64,000 nucleotides of DNA, from positions 1,054,001-1,118,000 of the forward strand of contig NZ_CP021648.1 of NCBI RefSeq assembly GCF_002176815.1, given 5' to 3'. The notes under the pieces were generated by a model. That model was not told the DNA's origin. It saw nothing but the letters and a program-made list of their open reading frames with translations, and did no database searches. This document shows, piece by piece, positions 9,525 to 18,956 of the stretch. This DNA comes from Acidovorax sp. T1. Lineage in GTDB: Bacteria; Pseudomonadota; Gammaproteobacteria; Burkholderiales; Burkholderiaceae_C. Made by a program: the position numbers and the translations under genes. How positions within the stretch are numbered: the first letter of the stretch is position 1; each line of letters opens with the position of its first letter.

Positions 9525-10307
9525 TTACGCTGTGGGTGTTTTGCGCCGGAAAACCAGGCGCTCGGGCTCGGAGGATGCCGGGGCAAAGGCGTAGCCTTCC
9601 AGATCAAAGGCTTCGAGCTGGTGGGGCGTGGCAATGCGGTGGGTGATGGCGTAGCGCGCCATCAGCCCGCGCGCGCGCTTGGCGTGAAAGCTGATGATCT
9701 TGTAGGCGCCGCCTTTCCAGTCCTCGAACACGCATTCAATGACGCGCGCCTTGAGGGCTTTGCAGTCCACCGCCTTGAAATATTCCTGCGACGCCAGGTT
9801 GACCACCACCGGCGTGGTGTCGGCGCGCAGGCAGGTGTTGAGGTGCTCGGCAATCTGGCGGCCCCAGAACTGGTAAAGGTTGCTGCCCGCAGCGGTGGCC
9901 AGGCGCGTGCCCATCTCCAGGCGGTAGGGCTGCATGCGGTCGAGCGGACGCAAGACGCCGTACAGGCCGCTAAGGATGGCCAGGTGCTGCTGCGCCCACT
10001 GCAGATCGTCGCCGGAAAGCGTCTGCGCCTGCAGGCCTTCGTACACGTCGCCGTTGAAGGCCAGCACGGCCTGGCGCGAATTGGCGGCGGTGAACTGGGG
10101 TTGCCAGACCTGGTAGCGCGCCACGTTCAGGGCGGCGAGCTTGTCGCTCAGGCCCATCAGCGAGGCGATGTCCTGGGGGGATTTGTCGCGCAGCACCTCG
10201 ATCAGCTGCGTGGACTGCGGCACGAACTGCGGCAGGGTGTGCGGCAACCCCTCGGGCAGGGGCGTTTCGTAGTCGAGTGATTTGGCGGGAGACAGCAGGA
10301 ACAGCAT
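9525..10307 (-). CDS. yaaA: Peroxide stress protein YaaA (DUF328/UPF0246)
   Basis: The 260-residue protein starts with the family signature [14 protein letters not shown] and carries [25 protein letters not shown] and [14 protein letters not shown], all characteristic of YaaA. In E. coli, YaaA is induced by hydrogen peroxide through OxyR and limits Fenton damage by lowering free intracellular iron. I start at ATG 10307 because conservation begins there; an upstream in-frame start at 10337 would add ten unmatched residues. The gene lies between the rne terminator and the dioxygenase gene on the same strand. Confidence 0.93.
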   Translation of the reverse strand: MLFLLSPAKSLDYETPLPEGLPHTLPQFVPQSTQLIEVLRDKSPQDIASLMGLSDKLAALNVARYQVWQPQFTAANSRQAVLAFNGDVYEGLQAQTLSGDDLQWAQQHLAILSGLYGVLRPLDRMQPYRLEMGTRLATAAGSNLYQFWGRQIAEHLNTCLRADTTPVVVNLASQEYFKAVDCKALKARVIECVFEDWKGGAYKIISFHAKRARGLMARYAITHRIATPHQLEAFDLEGYAFAPASSEPERLVFRRKTPTA

Positions 10308-10405
10308 GGTGAGGGCGTGGTGGTCCGGGGATCTCAAAGGGCAATGACGAAGGGTAATTCAGTCCGCAAGACGGGAGCGGTCAGTGCCCCAAGAAGCCCC
10401 AATGA

Positions 10406-10431
10406 AAGAAGGCGGCCTGGGCCGCCTTCTT
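10406..10431 (-). terminator. Strong hairpin downstream of rne
   Basis: An 11 bp perfect stem (AAGAAGGCGGC at 10406-10416 with GCCGCCTTCTT at 10421-10431) around a 4 nt loop, starting about 10 bp past the rne stop codon. Read on the minus strand it is followed by CTTTCATT, a weak T tract. It probably forms the rne mRNA 3' end. Confidence 0.65.
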
Positions 10432-10441
10432 GGTTGCTGCA

Positions 10442-13400
10442 TCAGGCAGCAGGGGGCTGCTCAAACGGCAGCGTCATGGCCGACAGGTCGCGGCGGGTTT
10501 CCACCAGCACCAGCGGGCCTTCGTCCAGCACCACGGCGGGCGGACGCTCGCGCGGCACGCGGATGGGTTGCGGCTCGGCGGCGATCGCGGCCTGCACGGC
10601 GGCGATTTTCTCTGCATCCGAATTCACCCATTGCAGGCCCGACGCAGCGGCCACCTGCTGCAAGTCATCCAGCGGCAGCGTGAAGCCCTGGACGCGGGGC
10701 ATGCCCTGTGCGGCAGGCGCTGCGGCAGGTGCCGGTGCCGCCACGGGTGCGGCCTTTGGAGCCACAGCCACGGGCGCAGCGGCCACGGGTGCCGGTGCTG
10801 CAACTGGCGCAGGCGCAGGGGCCGTGGCTTGCACCACGGTTTCGGCGTGGGCCTGCTCGGGTGCCGGTGTGGGCGCCGCGACCGGGGTGGCTGCGGGCAC
10901 GGGAGCCGGGGCAGGTGCAGAGGTAGATGCCGTGGGGGCCGCGTTGAAGTAGCTGCGGCGTGCGGGCTCTTCCTGGCCATCGGCCACTGGCGCGGCCACC
11001 GGGGCCGTGGCGTCGAACTCCATCATCGTGGGTGCGGCGGGTTCCACTGCGCCGCGGGGGGCGCGTTCACCGCGCTCGCGCCGGTCGCGGCCATAACGGT
11101 CGCGTGAACGGCGCTCACGGCGCTCATCGCTGGCCGGCGCGGTGTCGTTGACGGTCAGGTCCAGGTCGGGCAGCGATGCCAGCGGGGCTGTGTCCGCAAA
11201 GTCGGCGGCGGGGGCGCCGGTGTCTTGCGGGGCTTCTGCTGCGCGCGGTGGGCGTTCGCCGCGCTCTGGGCGCTCGCCACGTTCACGGCGACCCTGGCCT
11301 TCGCCGCGGTCACGGCGGGGGCCGCGTTCGCTGCGCGGCTGGGCGCCAGCCGCCTCGGCACCATGGCCGTTCGGGCCGACCACTTGCGCCTGGATGGCGG
11401 TCTGGGCGGCGGCGTTGTCGGTGTCGGCGCCGGCAGCGTTGTTGCGGGGCTCGGCATCGCGGCGGCTACGGCCGCTTTCGCGGCCTTCGCGGCCGTTGCG
11501 GCCTTCGCCTTCGCCACGGGGCGCACGGCCTTCGCCATCGCGCGGGGTGCGGCCTTCCGCGTCACGCGGTGCCCGGCTTTCGCCGTCGCGTGGGGCACGG
11601 CCTTCGGTCGGGCGCTCGCCACGGCGGCCACGGCCTTCGCCGGTGCCTTCGCGGTTGGCATCACGGGCGCCGCCTTCGCGGTTGCCGTCGCGGCCGGCGC
11701 TGCGTTCACCGCGCTCACCACGGCGGCCACGGCCTTCGCCATTGCGGCCATCGCGGCGGGGTTCACCGCGCGTGCCGGCTTCGGCGGGCGCTGCGGCAGG
11801 TGCGGGGGCGGCAGCCGGCGCGGATGCCGGCGTGTCACCCCAGCCAAACAGGCGCTTGAGCCAGCCGAAGAAACCTGGTTCCTGCGGCGCGGCCGGGGCA
11901 CGGGGTGCTGCAGGAGCTGCCGGTGCGGCGGCTTGCGCAGGGGCCGCAGCCGCAGGGCGCTGGCCCGCGCGCGGTGGGCGTGCAGCGCCTTCGGGGCGCG
12001 GTTCGGCGATGGGCGCGGGTGCATCGGGCAGCACACCCTTGATCACCGGCGTTTGCTTGTTGGTGGGCTCTTGCGAGCGGCGCGTCACGGCCGTGGGGTC
12101 TTCCACTTCCTCGGCGAGCTTGTAGCTGGCTTCGATGTGATCGAGGCGCGGGTCGTCGTGCTTGAGGCGTTCCAGGCGGTAGTTGGGGGTTTCCAGCGTC
12201 TTGTTGGGCACCATCAGCACGGCCACGCGCTGCTTGAGTTCGATCTTGGCGATTTCGGTGCGCTTTTCGTTGAGCAGGAAACTGGCCACTTCCACCGGCA
12301 CCTGGCAGTGCACAGCGGCCGTGTTGTCCTTCATCGATTCTTCCTGAATGATGCGCAGGATCTGCAGGGCCGACGATTCGGTGTCGCGGATGTGGCCCGA
12401 GCCGCCGCAGCGGGGGCAGGGGATGGACGAGCCTTCGCTCAAGGCGGGCTTGAGGCGCTGGCGGCTCATTTCCATGAGACCGAACTTGCTGATGGTGCCG
12501 AACTGCACGCGGGCGCGGTCCTGGCGCAGCGCGTCGCGCAGGCGGTTTTCCACTTCGCGGCGGTTCTTGCTCTCATCCATGTCGATGAAGTCGATCACGA
12601 TCAGGCCGCCCAGGTCGCGCAGGCGCATCTGGCGGGCCACCTCGTCGGCGGCTTCCAGGTTCGTGCGCGTGGCGGTTTCCTCGATGTCGCCGCCCTTGAT
12701 GGCGCGGGCCGAGTTCACGTCCACGCTCACCAGCGCTTCGGTGTGGTCGATCACGATGGCGCCGCCCGAGGGCAGCTGCACGGTGCGGGCGTAGGCCGAC
12801 TCGATCTGGTGCTCGATCTGGAAGCGGCTGAACAGGGCGGCGTCATCGCGGTAGCGCTTGACGCGGGCGGCATGCTCGGGCATGACGTGCGCCATGAACT
12901 GCTGCGCCTGTTCGTAGATGTCGTCGGTATCGATGAGGATGTCACCGATGTCGTTGTTGAAGTAGTCGCGGATCGCGCGGATCACCAGGCTCGATTCCTG
13001 GTAGATCAGGAAGGCGCCCTTGCCACCCTTGGCGGCGCCGTCGATGGCGTTCCACAATTTCAGCAGGTAGTTCAGGTCCCACTGCAGCTCGGGCGCGCTG
13101 CGGCCGATGCCGGCCGTGCGCGCGATGATGGACATGCCGTTGGGGTATTCCAGCTGGTCCATCGCCTCCTTGAGCTCGGCGCGGTCCTCGCCCTCGATGC
13201 GGCGCGAAACGCCACCGCCACGGGGGTTGTTGGGCATCAGCACCACATAGCGGCCAGCCAGCGAGACGAAGGTGGTCAGGGCAGCGCCCTTGTTGCCGCG
13301 TTCTTCCTTTTCGACCTGGACCAGCAACTCCTGGCCTTCCTTGATCACTTCATTGATGCGCGCCTGGCTGGGCGAGACACCGGGGGCGAAGTAGCTGCGC

Positions 13401-13621
13401 GAGATTTCCTTGAACGGCAGGAAGCCGTGGCGGTCTTCGCCGTAATCCACAAAACAGGCTTCCAGCGAGGGCTCGACGCGCGTGACGACGGCCTTGTAGA
13501 TATTGCCCTTGCGCTGTTCGCGCCCTTCGATTTCGATTTCGTAGTCGAGGAGCTTTTGTCCGTCGACGATGGCCAGGCGGCGTTCTTCGGGCTGCGTGGC
13601 GTTGATGAGCATCCGCTTCAT
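10442..13621 (-). CDS. rne: Ribonuclease E
   Basis: This essential endoribonuclease handles mRNA decay and rRNA/tRNA processing. The 1059-residue protein starts at ATG 13621 ([21 protein letters not shown]), preceded by AAAGGA; an open frame to 13714 is not family-like. The N-terminal half has the S1 domain with [17 protein letters not shown], the 5'-sensor and RNase H-like regions, catalytic aspartates in [15 protein letters not shown] and IVIDFIDM, and the zinc-link CPRCGGSGH. After about residue 560 it becomes disordered: Ala/Pro-rich linkers flank roughly 250 residues of Arg/Gly/Glu/Asp repeats such as RAPRDGE and GEGRGRRGE, the RNA- and degradosome-binding scaffold. Single copy, minus strand, divergent from rluC. 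Confidence 0.95.
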   Translation of the reverse strand: MKRMLINATQPEERRLAIVDGQKLLDYEIEIEGREQRKGNIYKAVVTRVEPSLEACFVDYGEDRHGFLPFKEISRSYFAPGVSPSQARINEVIKEGQELLVQVEKEERGNKGAALTTFVSLAGRYVVLMPNNPRGGGVSRRIEGEDRAELKEAMDQLEYPNGMSIIARTAGIGRSAPELQWDLNYLLKLWNAIDGAAKGGKGAFLIYQESSLVIRAIRDYFNNDIGDILIDTDDIYEQAQQFMAHVMPEHAARVKRYRDDAALFSRFQIEHQIESAYARTVQLPSGGAIVIDHTEALVSVDVNSARAIKGGDIEETATRTNLEAADEVARQMRLRDLGGLIVIDFIDMDESKNRREVENRLRDALRQDRARVQFGTISKFGLMEMSRQRLKPALSEGSSIPCPRCGGSGHIRDTESSALQILRIIQEESMKDNTAAVHCQVPVEVASFLLNEKRTEIAKIELKQRVAVLMVPNKTLETPNYRLERLKHDDPRLDHIEASYKLAEEVEDPTAVTRRSQEPTNKQTPVIKGVLPDAPAPIAEPRPEGAARPPRAGQRPAAAAPAQAAAPAAPAAPRAPAAPQEPGFFGWLKRLFGWGDTPASAPAAAPAPAAAPAEAGTRGEPRRDGRNGEGRGRRGERGERSAGRDGNREGGARDANREGTGEGRGRRGERPTEGRAPRDGESRAPRDAEGRTPRDGEGRAPRGEGEGRNGREGRESGRSRRDAEPRNNAAGADTDNAAAQTAIQAQVVGPNGHGAEAAGAQPRSERGPRRDRGEGQGRRERGERPERGERPPRAAEAPQDTGAPAADFADTAPLASLPDLDLTVNDTAPASDERRERRSRDRYGRDRRERGERAPRGAVEPAAPTMMEFDATAPVAAPVADGQEEPARRSYFNAAPTASTSAPAPAPVPAATPVAAPTPAPEQAHAETVVQATAPAPAPVAAPAPVAAAPVAVAPKAAPVAAPAPAAAPAAQGMPRVQGFTLPLDDLQQVAAASGLQWVNSDAEKIAAVQAAIAAEPQPIRVPRERPPAVVLDEGPLVLVETRRDLSAMTLPFEQPPAA

Positions 13622-13868
13622 GATGCGATTCCTTTGCGTGTTTTGCGGTGGGCAGCGGCGCAGCCCACCTAACCAACAGGGGAGGGCTGCGCGGGCTGCC
13701 ACCCGCCGTTCCAAACCAATACAACAAGCTCTACAGGAGCTGTGAATGCCTGGACTGACGCATCGAAACGAAGGGAATTGCCGGAGATGCCAAAAACCTG
13801 CGGCGCACTAGCGCAGCAGGTAAAGGCCGGGGCGCGTGGAAGGGGGCGAGTGAGAGTGGCGCAGTTTT

Positions 13869-13923
13869 GCTACCAAAAGGGTAGCTGGTTGCGCTTGCTG
13901 AGTGGACGCTGGGGCCGAATTGG
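13869..13923 (+). repeat. Dispersed intergenic palindromic repeat, copy 4
   Basis: It reads GCTACCAAAAGGGTAGCTGG, then TTGCGCTTGCTGAGTGGACG and CTGGGGCCGAATTGG. The head and GCGCTT are well kept but the second palindrome arm is mutated (GGACGC instead of AAGCGC). Confidence 0.65.
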
Positions 13924-14096
13924 AGCATGCAGCCGGGGGCATCAGCCACCGCCACAAGGTCACCATCCAATTCATCAACAACCACATGCTCGCTTCGATC
14001 CGCTGGCAGACTGCGCCCGGGTGGGGCGAATCTGCCAGCTTGGGGGATTCCGTATCAGTGTTTCAATTTGTCAGCCCGCCGCACGTCGCACAGGCC

Positions 14097-14119
14097 ATTG
14101 CAGGCATCTGGCCTGCAAT
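14097..14119. other. Perfect 9 bp hairpin in the rne/rluC gap
   Basis: ATTGCAGGC (14097-14105) and GCCTGCAAT (14111-14119) pair around a 5 nt loop. There is no T run on either side, so a leader structure or an operator is more likely than a terminator. It is 102 bp upstream of rluC. Confidence 0.4.
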
Positions 14120-14220
14120 CTGCATGTACGACGCCCGCTGGCATCGACCTGCCTGCGCCAATGCAAGGGCTGTGTGGACTAAACTCCAGACAAATCAACC
14201 ACTTACATCACAACGCGCAG

Positions 14221-15252
14221 GTGAAACACATTATAGGGGCCAAACCGCCATCCGACCGTCTCCCGGTCGCTTCCGCTCCCGCAGCGCGCCTGGTGGAGGT
14301 CGACGAAGACTCCGCCGGCCAGCGCCTGGACAACTTTTTGATACGCCAGCTCAAGGGCGTGCCCAAAACCCATGTCTATCGCATCATCCGCAGCGGCGAG
14401 GTGCGCATCAACAAAGGCCGGGTCAACGCAGACACCCGTGTGGCGGCGGGCGATGTGGTGCGCCTGCCTCCCGTGCGCATTTCCGACAAGGTGGCCGAGA
14501 AGGCCGAACGGCCCGCACCAGCGCGCGAATTTCCCATCCTGCTCGAAGACGAGCACCTGATCGCCCTGGACAAACCCGCTGGCGTGGCGGTGCACGGTGG
14601 CAGCGGGGTGAGCTTTGGCGTGATCGAGCAACTGCGCCAGGCGCGGCCGCAGGCCCGGTTCCTGGAACTCGTGCACCGGCTGGACCGCGAAACCTCGGGC
14701 ATCCTGCTGGTGGCCAAGAAGCGGTCGGCGCTCACGCACTTGCAAGACCAGTTCCGTGAACGCGAAACCGGCAAAACCTATCTGGCGCTGGTGACGGGCG
14801 CCTGGCCCGCCAACAAGAAGGTGATCGACCTGCCGCTGCACAAATACCTGCAGGCGGGGCCGGAAGGCACCGCCGGTGCTGGCGAGCGCCGCGTGCGCGT
14901 GACCACCGCCGACGACCCGGACGGCATGCGCTCCATCACGCTGGTCAAGGTGCGGCAGTTGCTGCCCGCGCGTGCGGCGCAAGGCCTGCCCGCCATGAGC
15001 CTGTTGGAGGTGACCATCAAGACCGGCCGCACGCACCAGATCCGTGTGCACCTGGCCAGCCAGGGCCACCCCATCGTGGGGGACGACAAATATGGCGACT
15101 TCGATCTCAACAAACGCCTGCAGAAGCTGGGGATGCGGCGCATGTTCCTGCATGCCTGGCGGTTACAGTTCACGCACCCGGCCAGCGGCGAACGCGTGCA
15201 ACTGAACGCTGAACTGCCGCCGGAGCTTGTCGATTTCATTCCAACCGCCTGA
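14221..15252 (+). CDS. rluC: 23S rRNA pseudouridine synthase RluC
   Basis: RluC makes pseudouridines at 23S rRNA positions 955, 2504 and 2580 (E. coli numbering). The chosen start GTG 14221 gives 343 residues. It has an N-terminal S4 domain (about 25-85; RLDNFLIRQLKGVPKTHVYR), the synthase domain with the catalytic aspartate in VHRLDRETSG, LLVAKKRSALTHLQDQF, and the C-terminal KTGRTHQIRVHLA. The frame is open upstream but only the part after 14221 is family-like. The RNase E/RluC head-to-head arrangement is shared with many proteobacteria. The HAD phosphatase gene follows 7 bp after the stop. Confidence 0.93.
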   Translation: MKHIIGAKPPSDRLPVASAPAARLVEVDEDSAGQRLDNFLIRQLKGVPKTHVYRIIRSGEVRINKGRVNADTRVAAGDVVRLPPVRISDKVAEKAERPAPAREFPILLEDEHLIALDKPAGVAVHGGSGVSFGVIEQLRQARPQARFLELVHRLDRETSGILLVAKKRSALTHLQDQFRERETGKTYLALVTGAWPANKKVIDLPLHKYLQAGPEGTAGAGERRVRVTTADDPDGMRSITLVKVRQLLPARAAQGLPAMSLLEVTIKTGRTHQIRVHLASQGHPIVGDDKYGDFDLNKRLQKLGMRRMFLHAWRLQFTHPASGERVQLNAELPPELVDFIPTA

Positions 15253-15259
15253 TTGCCCC

Positions 15260-15931
15260 ATGCGCCCCACCGCCCGCCCGCGCCGCTTTGACCTGATCGC
15301 CTTTGACTGGGACGGCACCCTGTTCGACTCCACGGCCATCATCGTGCGCAGCATCCAGGAGGCGGTGCGCGACGTGGGCGGCACCGTGCCCACCGACCAG
15401 GCCGCCGCCTATGTGATCGGCATGGCGCTCACCCAGGCGCTGGCCCATGCGGCGCCCGATGTGCCGCCTGAAAAATACCCCGAGCTGAACAACCGCTACC
15501 GTTTCCACTATTTGCAGCACCAGGATGACCTGAGCCTGTTTGCCGGCGTGCTGCCCCTGCTGGCCGACCTGCGGGCGCAAGGCCACCTGCTGGCCGTGGC
15601 CACCGGCAAAAGCCGCCGGGGCCTGGACGAGGCGCTGCACTCGGTGCAGCTCAAGGGCGTTTTCGACAGCTCCCGCACCGCCGACGAAACCGCTGGCAAA
15701 CCCCATCCGCTGATGCTGCAGGAACTGATGGCCGAATTGGATGTGGCGCCCGAGCGCCTGCTCATGGTTGGCGACACCACCCACGACCTGCAGATGGCGC
15801 TGTCGGCCGGTTGTGCCAGCGTGGGCGTGAGTTACGGCGCCCATGAACCTGAGGCCTTTGAAGCGCTGAACCCCTTGCATGTGGCCCATTCGGTGCGCGA
15901 TTTGCACGACTGGCTGCTGTCCCATGCCTGA
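15260..15931 (+). CDS. HAD-superfamily hydrolase, phosphoglycolate phosphatase-like
   Basis: The 223-residue subclass IA HAD phosphatase has motif I FDWDGTLFDST, motif II ATGKSRRG, the motif III lysine in GKPHP and motif IV VGDTTHDLQMA. The helical cap lies between about residues 25 and 90. It looks Gph-like, but this subfamily beside rluC in betaproteobacteria has no proven substrate. The start at ATG 15260 sits 7 bp after rluC; an alternative start at 15227 inside rluC would add 11 residues. It is likely co-transcribed with rluC and the Rieske gene. Confidence 0.85.
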   Translation: MRPTARPRRFDLIAFDWDGTLFDSTAIIVRSIQEAVRDVGGTVPTDQAAAYVIGMALTQALAHAAPDVPPEKYPELNNRYRFHYLQHQDDLSLFAGVLPLLADLRAQGHLLAVATGKSRRGLDEALHSVQLKGVFDSSRTADETAGKPHPLMLQELMAELDVAPERLLMVGDTTHDLQMALSAGCASVGVSYGAHEPEAFEALNPLHVAHSVRDLHDWLLSHA

Positions 15932-15967
15932 TTGGCGCGCCCTTGCATCGCTGGTGCCTGTTCGCCC

Positions 15968-16345
15968 ATGACCACCACCGATTCCATCGCCATTGCGCTG
16001 TGCCGCAGCGCCGATCTGCAGGAGCGCCACCTGGCCGTGCCCTTTGACGTGGTGTATGCCGGGCAGACCTGCCGGGCCTTTGCCATCCGCTTCGAGGGGC
16101 GGCCCCACGCCTTTCTGAACCGGTGCACCCATGTGGCCATGGAGATGGACTACCAGCCCGACCGTTTTTTCGATGACACCGGCCAGTGGCTGCTCTGCGC
16201 CACCCACGGCGCGGCCTACCGGCCAGACACCGGCGCGTGCGTGGGCGGCCCCTGCCGCGGCGGGCTGGTGAAAATTGCCCTGTCCGAAGTGGACGGGGTG
16301 GTGCACTGGCATACTGCCTACAACCTGCAACCTGTTGAGTTCTGA
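15968..16345 (+). CDS. Small Rieske [2Fe-2S] protein
   Basis: The 125-residue soluble protein has both Rieske cluster motifs: C-T-H in LNRCTHVAMEMD and C-x2-H in LLCATHGAAYRPDTG. The family includes ferredoxin components of dioxygenases and NirD-like proteins, but no oxygenase or nitrite reductase subunit is nearby, so its electron partner is unknown. ATG 15968 is chosen because the frame upstream to 15932 is unconserved. It ends 3 bp before the S49 peptidase gene, indicating an operon. Confidence 0.88.
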   Translation: MTTTDSIAIALCRSADLQERHLAVPFDVVYAGQTCRAFAIRFEGRPHAFLNRCTHVAMEMDYQPDRFFDDTGQWLLCATHGAAYRPDTGACVGGPCRGGLVKIALSEVDGVVHWHTAYNLQPVEF

Positions 16346-16348
16346 CCC

Positions 16349-17398
16349 ATGACCGACCCCACCCGCACCGAGCCCACGGGTTCTGGGAAAAATCCACCGC
16401 AAGCGCCCGATCTGTGGGCGCAGCAAGCTACAAATTCGGGAGCAAAAGTGAGCGATTCATCGCGTGAACCCGGTTGGGAGCGCGCCACGCTGGAAAAGCT
16501 GGCGTTCTCGGTCCTCAATGAGCAGCGCAGTGCCCGCCGCTGGAAGATCTTCTTTCGCCTGACCTGGCTGCTGGTGGCACTGCTGGTGGCCTGGGCGGCC
16601 CTGTACCAGAACACCAGCGGCACCAGCAAAACGGCGCCGCACACCGCAGTGGTGGACATCAAGGGCGAAATCGCCTCCGGCGCCGAAGCCAGCGCCGAGC
16701 TGGTGGTGGCGGCCATGCGCAGCGCCCTGGAGGACGAAGGCTCGCAGGCGCTGGTGCTGCTGATCAACTCCCCCGGCGGCAGCCCGGTGCAGGCCGGCAT
16801 CATCAATGACGAAATCGTGCGCCTGAAGGCCAAGCACAACAAGCCCGTGTATGCGGTGGTGGAAGAGACCTGCGCCTCGGCCGCCTATTACATTGCCGCG
16901 GCGGCCGACGAAATCTTTGTGGACAAGGCCAGCATCGTGGGCAGCATTGGCGTGCTGATGGATGGTTTCGGCTTCACGGGCACCATGGAAAAACTGGGCG
17001 TGGAGCGCCGCCTGCTCACCGCCGGCGAGAACAAGGGCTTTCTTGACCCCTTCAGCCCACAGACGGAAAAACAGCGCGAATACGCCCTGACCATGCTCGA
17101 TCAGATCCACCAGCAGTTCATTGGCGTGGTGAAGGCCGGGCGGGGCGACCGCTTGAAGCCCACGCCAGAAACCTTCAGCGGCCTGTTCTGGACGGGCCAG
17201 CAGGCCATCGAGATGGGCCTGGCCGACAAACTGGGCAGCCTCGACTTTGTGGCGCGCGAAGTGGTCAAGGCCGAAGACATCATCGACTACACGCGCCGCG
17301 AAAACGTGGCCGAACGCCTGGCCAAGCGTTTCGGCGCGGCGATGGGCGTGGGTGCGGCCAAGGCCCTGGCGGCCAGCGCAGCTCCGCAATTGCGTTGA
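16349..17398 (+). CDS. S49-family membrane peptidase (SppA-like signal peptide peptidase)
   Basis: The 349-residue protein has a disordered cytoplasmic N-terminus (1-65), one TM helix at about 69-87 and a periplasmic S49 domain. The substrate groove segment INSPGGSP is at about 140, the Ser nucleophile is in TCASAAYYIAAAAD (Ser177), and the general-base lysine is in TAGENKGFLDPF (Lys229). It is the short single-domain form, which oligomerises, and would degrade cleaved signal peptides in the membrane. It follows the Rieske gene by 3 bp. A stretch at 16428-16455 faintly resembles the head of the dispersed repeat. Confidence 0.9.
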   Translation: MTDPTRTEPTGSGKNPPQAPDLWAQQATNSGAKVSDSSREPGWERATLEKLAFSVLNEQRSARRWKIFFRLTWLLVALLVAWAALYQNTSGTSKTAPHTAVVDIKGEIASGAEASAELVVAAMRSALEDEGSQALVLLINSPGGSPVQAGIINDEIVRLKAKHNKPVYAVVEETCASAAYYIAAAADEIFVDKASIVGSIGVLMDGFGFTGTMEKLGVERRLLTAGENKGFLDPFSPQTEKQREYALTMLDQIHQQFIGVVKAGRGDRLKPTPETFSGLFWTGQQAIEMGLADKLGSLDFVAREVVKAEDIIDYTRRENVAERLAKRFGAAMGVGAAKALAASAAPQLR

Positions 17399-17447
17399 AT
17401 TTGCAGCCCCGGGGTTCTGGGCGGCAGATTCGATGGAATATTGAAGA

Positions 17448-17508
17448 AATTAGCCGATAGCGCTTATGCAGCAAGCGCTGATAGCTATCAATTAAATAGC
17501 TAAAACAG
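17448..17508 (-). repeat. Dispersed intergenic palindromic repeat, copy 5 (inverted)
   Basis: It contains ATAGCGCTTATGCAGCAAGC followed by GCTGATAGCTATCAA, the reverse orientation of the family layout. It lies between the convergent S49 peptidase and methyltransferase genes. Confidence 0.75.
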
Positions 17509-17519
17509 GGTTGCAACGC

Positions 17520-18335
17520 CTATCGGCCAAACGCAAACACCACCGGCGTGCGGTTGTCCGTGGGCACCGCCTGCTGGCGCCACTGGCGCACCAGCTGGCT
17601 GCGAATCTGCACCTGGGGCAAGGTCAGCCCCCCCGCCAATGCCAGCCGCGTGTGGGGCTGCAGCGTCTGCACCAGGGCCTGCCACAGCGCTGCGTTGCGG
17701 TAGGGCGTTTCAATAAAGAGCTGGGTTTGCCCTGTCTTGAGCGCCAGCGATTCCAGCTCGCGGATGCGCTGGGTGCGCTCCTGCGCGTCTTGCGGCAGGT
17801 AGCCGGTGAAGGCGAAGTTCTGGCCATTGAGGCCGCTGGCGGCCAGCGCCAGCAGCAGCGAGACGGGGCCCACCAACGGCACTACCGGAATGCCGAGGTC
17901 GTGCGCGGCGCGCACCACAGACGAGCCCGGGTCGGCCACGGCGGGCATGCCGGCTTCGCTGATCAGGCCCATGTCGTGCCCCAACAGGGCGGCGGCCAGC
18001 AGCGGGCGGGCGTCGAATGGGGCCGATCCCTTGTCGCCGTGGTCGCCTTTCTTGTGCACCTCGCGTGGTAGCTCGGTGATGGTTTGTTGCTGCAGCGATG
18101 CGGCCAGCGGGTGCAGGGGCTCGATGCGCTTGAGGTAGGCGCGCGTGCTCTTGGCGTTCTCGCAGATCCAGTGCGACAGGCGGGCGGCCGTTTTCAATGT
18201 GCCGTCGGGCAGTGCGTCCTGCAGCGGCACCTGGGTGTCGCAGCCAAAGTCGAGCGGCGCGGGCACCAGGTACAGCGTGCCGTTGACGGCGGTGTTGCCG
18301 GGCGCGTCCAGCGGGGTGGCGGGGCGTGTGCTCAT
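17520..18335 (-). CDS. SAM-dependent methyltransferase related to RsmI (tetrapyrrole-methylase fold)
   Basis: The 271-residue protein has the tetrapyrrole methylase core: an N-terminal GTLYLVPAPLDFG, the mid-protein GLISEAGMPAVADPG, and PVVPLVGPVSLLLALAASG followed by FAFTGYLPQDAQER, which resembles the RsmI GFLP motif. Compared with true RsmI (2'-O-methylation of C1402 in 16S rRNA) the N-terminus lacks the usual TPIGNLxD and AAEDTR segments, so this is a paralogue of uncertain target. The start at ATG 18335 overlaps the maf stop as ATGA, so it is translationally coupled to maf. An open frame upstream to 18473 lies inside maf and is a shadow. Confidence 0.8.
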   Translation of the reverse strand: MSTRPATPLDAPGNTAVNGTLYLVPAPLDFGCDTQVPLQDALPDGTLKTAARLSHWICENAKSTRAYLKRIEPLHPLAASLQQQTITELPREVHKKGDHGDKGSAPFDARPLLAAALLGHDMGLISEAGMPAVADPGSSVVRAAHDLGIPVVPLVGPVSLLLALAASGLNGQNFAFTGYLPQDAQERTQRIRELESLALKTGQTQLFIETPYRNAALWQALVQTLQPHTRLALAGGLTLPQVQIRSQLVRQWRQQAVPTDNRTPVVFAFGR

Positions 18336-18931
18336 GGCAAAACCATCCCGGCGGCGCGCAGCATGCGGCAGGTGCGGATCAGCGGCAGGCCAATCAGGGC
18401 GGTGGGGTCGTCGCTGTGGATGGCATCGAGCAGTGCAATGCCCAGGCCTTCGCTTTTGGCGCTGCCCGCGCAATCGTAGGGTTCTTCGGCGCGCAGATAG
18501 CGTTCGATTTCTTCGTCGGTCAGCATGCGAAAGCGCACCTCGACCGGCGCCAGATCCACCTGCTCGAACCCCGTGGCGGCACAGACCACCGCCACCGCCG
18601 TCTGAAAGACCACGGTCTGGCCGCGCATCTGGCGCAACTGGACCACCGCGCGCTCGTGCGTGCCGGGCTTGCCCAGTGGCTGGCCGCCCAGGTCGGCCAC
18701 CTGGTCCGAACCGATCACCACCGCTTGTGGGTGCTGGCGGGCCACAGCGTGGGCCTTGGCCAGGGCCAGGCGCAGGGCCAGGGCGCGGGGCGTTTCTGCC
18801 GCGAGCGGGGTTTCGTCAACCTCTGGGGCTGCCACCGCGAAAGGCAGGTTCAGCCGCGACAGCAGTTCGTGGCGGTAACGCGAAGTGGAGCCCAATACCA
18901 GGGGGCGTTGCGGGTGGGAAGATGGATGCAT
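18332..18931 (-). CDS. Maf/YceF-family nucleotide pyrophosphatase
   Basis: The 199-residue protein opens with the Maf phosphate-binding motif LVLGSTSRYRHELLSRL, then DETPL, the catalytic acidic segment VIGSDQVADL, and a C-terminal CAGSAKSEGLG. The sequence resembles the YceF branch, which hydrolyses 7-methyl-GTP and is thought to clean up modified nucleotides. The gene starts only 25 bp from the divergent yceD, so their promoters must overlap. The gene neighbourhood (yceF, yceD, rpmF, plsX, fab) matches that of E. coli. Confidence 0.88.
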   Translation of the reverse strand: MHPSSHPQRPLVLGSTSRYRHELLSRLNLPFAVAAPEVDETPLAAETPRALALRLALAKAHAVARQHPQAVVIGSDQVADLGGQPLGKPGTHERAVVQLRQMRGQTVVFQTAVAVVCAATGFEQVDLAPVEVRFRMLTDEEIERYLRAEEPYDCAGSAKSEGLGIALLDAIHSDDPTALIGLPLIRTCRMLRAAGMVLP

Positions 18932-18956
18932 CGGCCGATTCTCTTACACTGCCGCC

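Larger units (their letters stand above)
13622..14220. other. 600 bp divergent intergenic region between rne and rluC
   Basis: It must carry the rne promoter and probably a long rne 5' leader (known in E. coli for RNase E autoregulation), and also the rluC promoter. I can see one repeat copy (13869-13923) and one perfect hairpin (14097-14119). An open frame continuous with rluC extends back to 13927 but its residues are not RluC-like. I do not identify promoter hexamers with confidence. Confidence 0.5.

Noticed and set aside
11470..11790. Regularly spaced similar short units suggesting a CRISPR-like or tandem repeat array
   Set aside because: They are codon-level repeats within the RNase E Arg/Gly/Asp-rich region, in frame, without unique spacers.
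11225..13672. 815-codon open frame on the plus strand opposite rne
   Set aside because: It is the antisense of a high-GC gene whose third-position bias keeps the other strand open; residues are Ala/Gly/Arg-rich without any family motif, and rne on the minus strand is certain.
13927..14220. 98-codon N-terminal extension of RluC from an upstream start
   Set aside because: The residues do not resemble RluC, the region contains an intergenic hairpin, and the family N-terminus fits GTG 14221.
16428..16455. Possible fourth coding-sequence repeat copy in the S49 peptidase N-terminus (GCTACAAATTCGGGAGC)
   Set aside because: Only the head resembles the family; no GCGCTT/AAGCGC arms are present, so it is not separable from chance.
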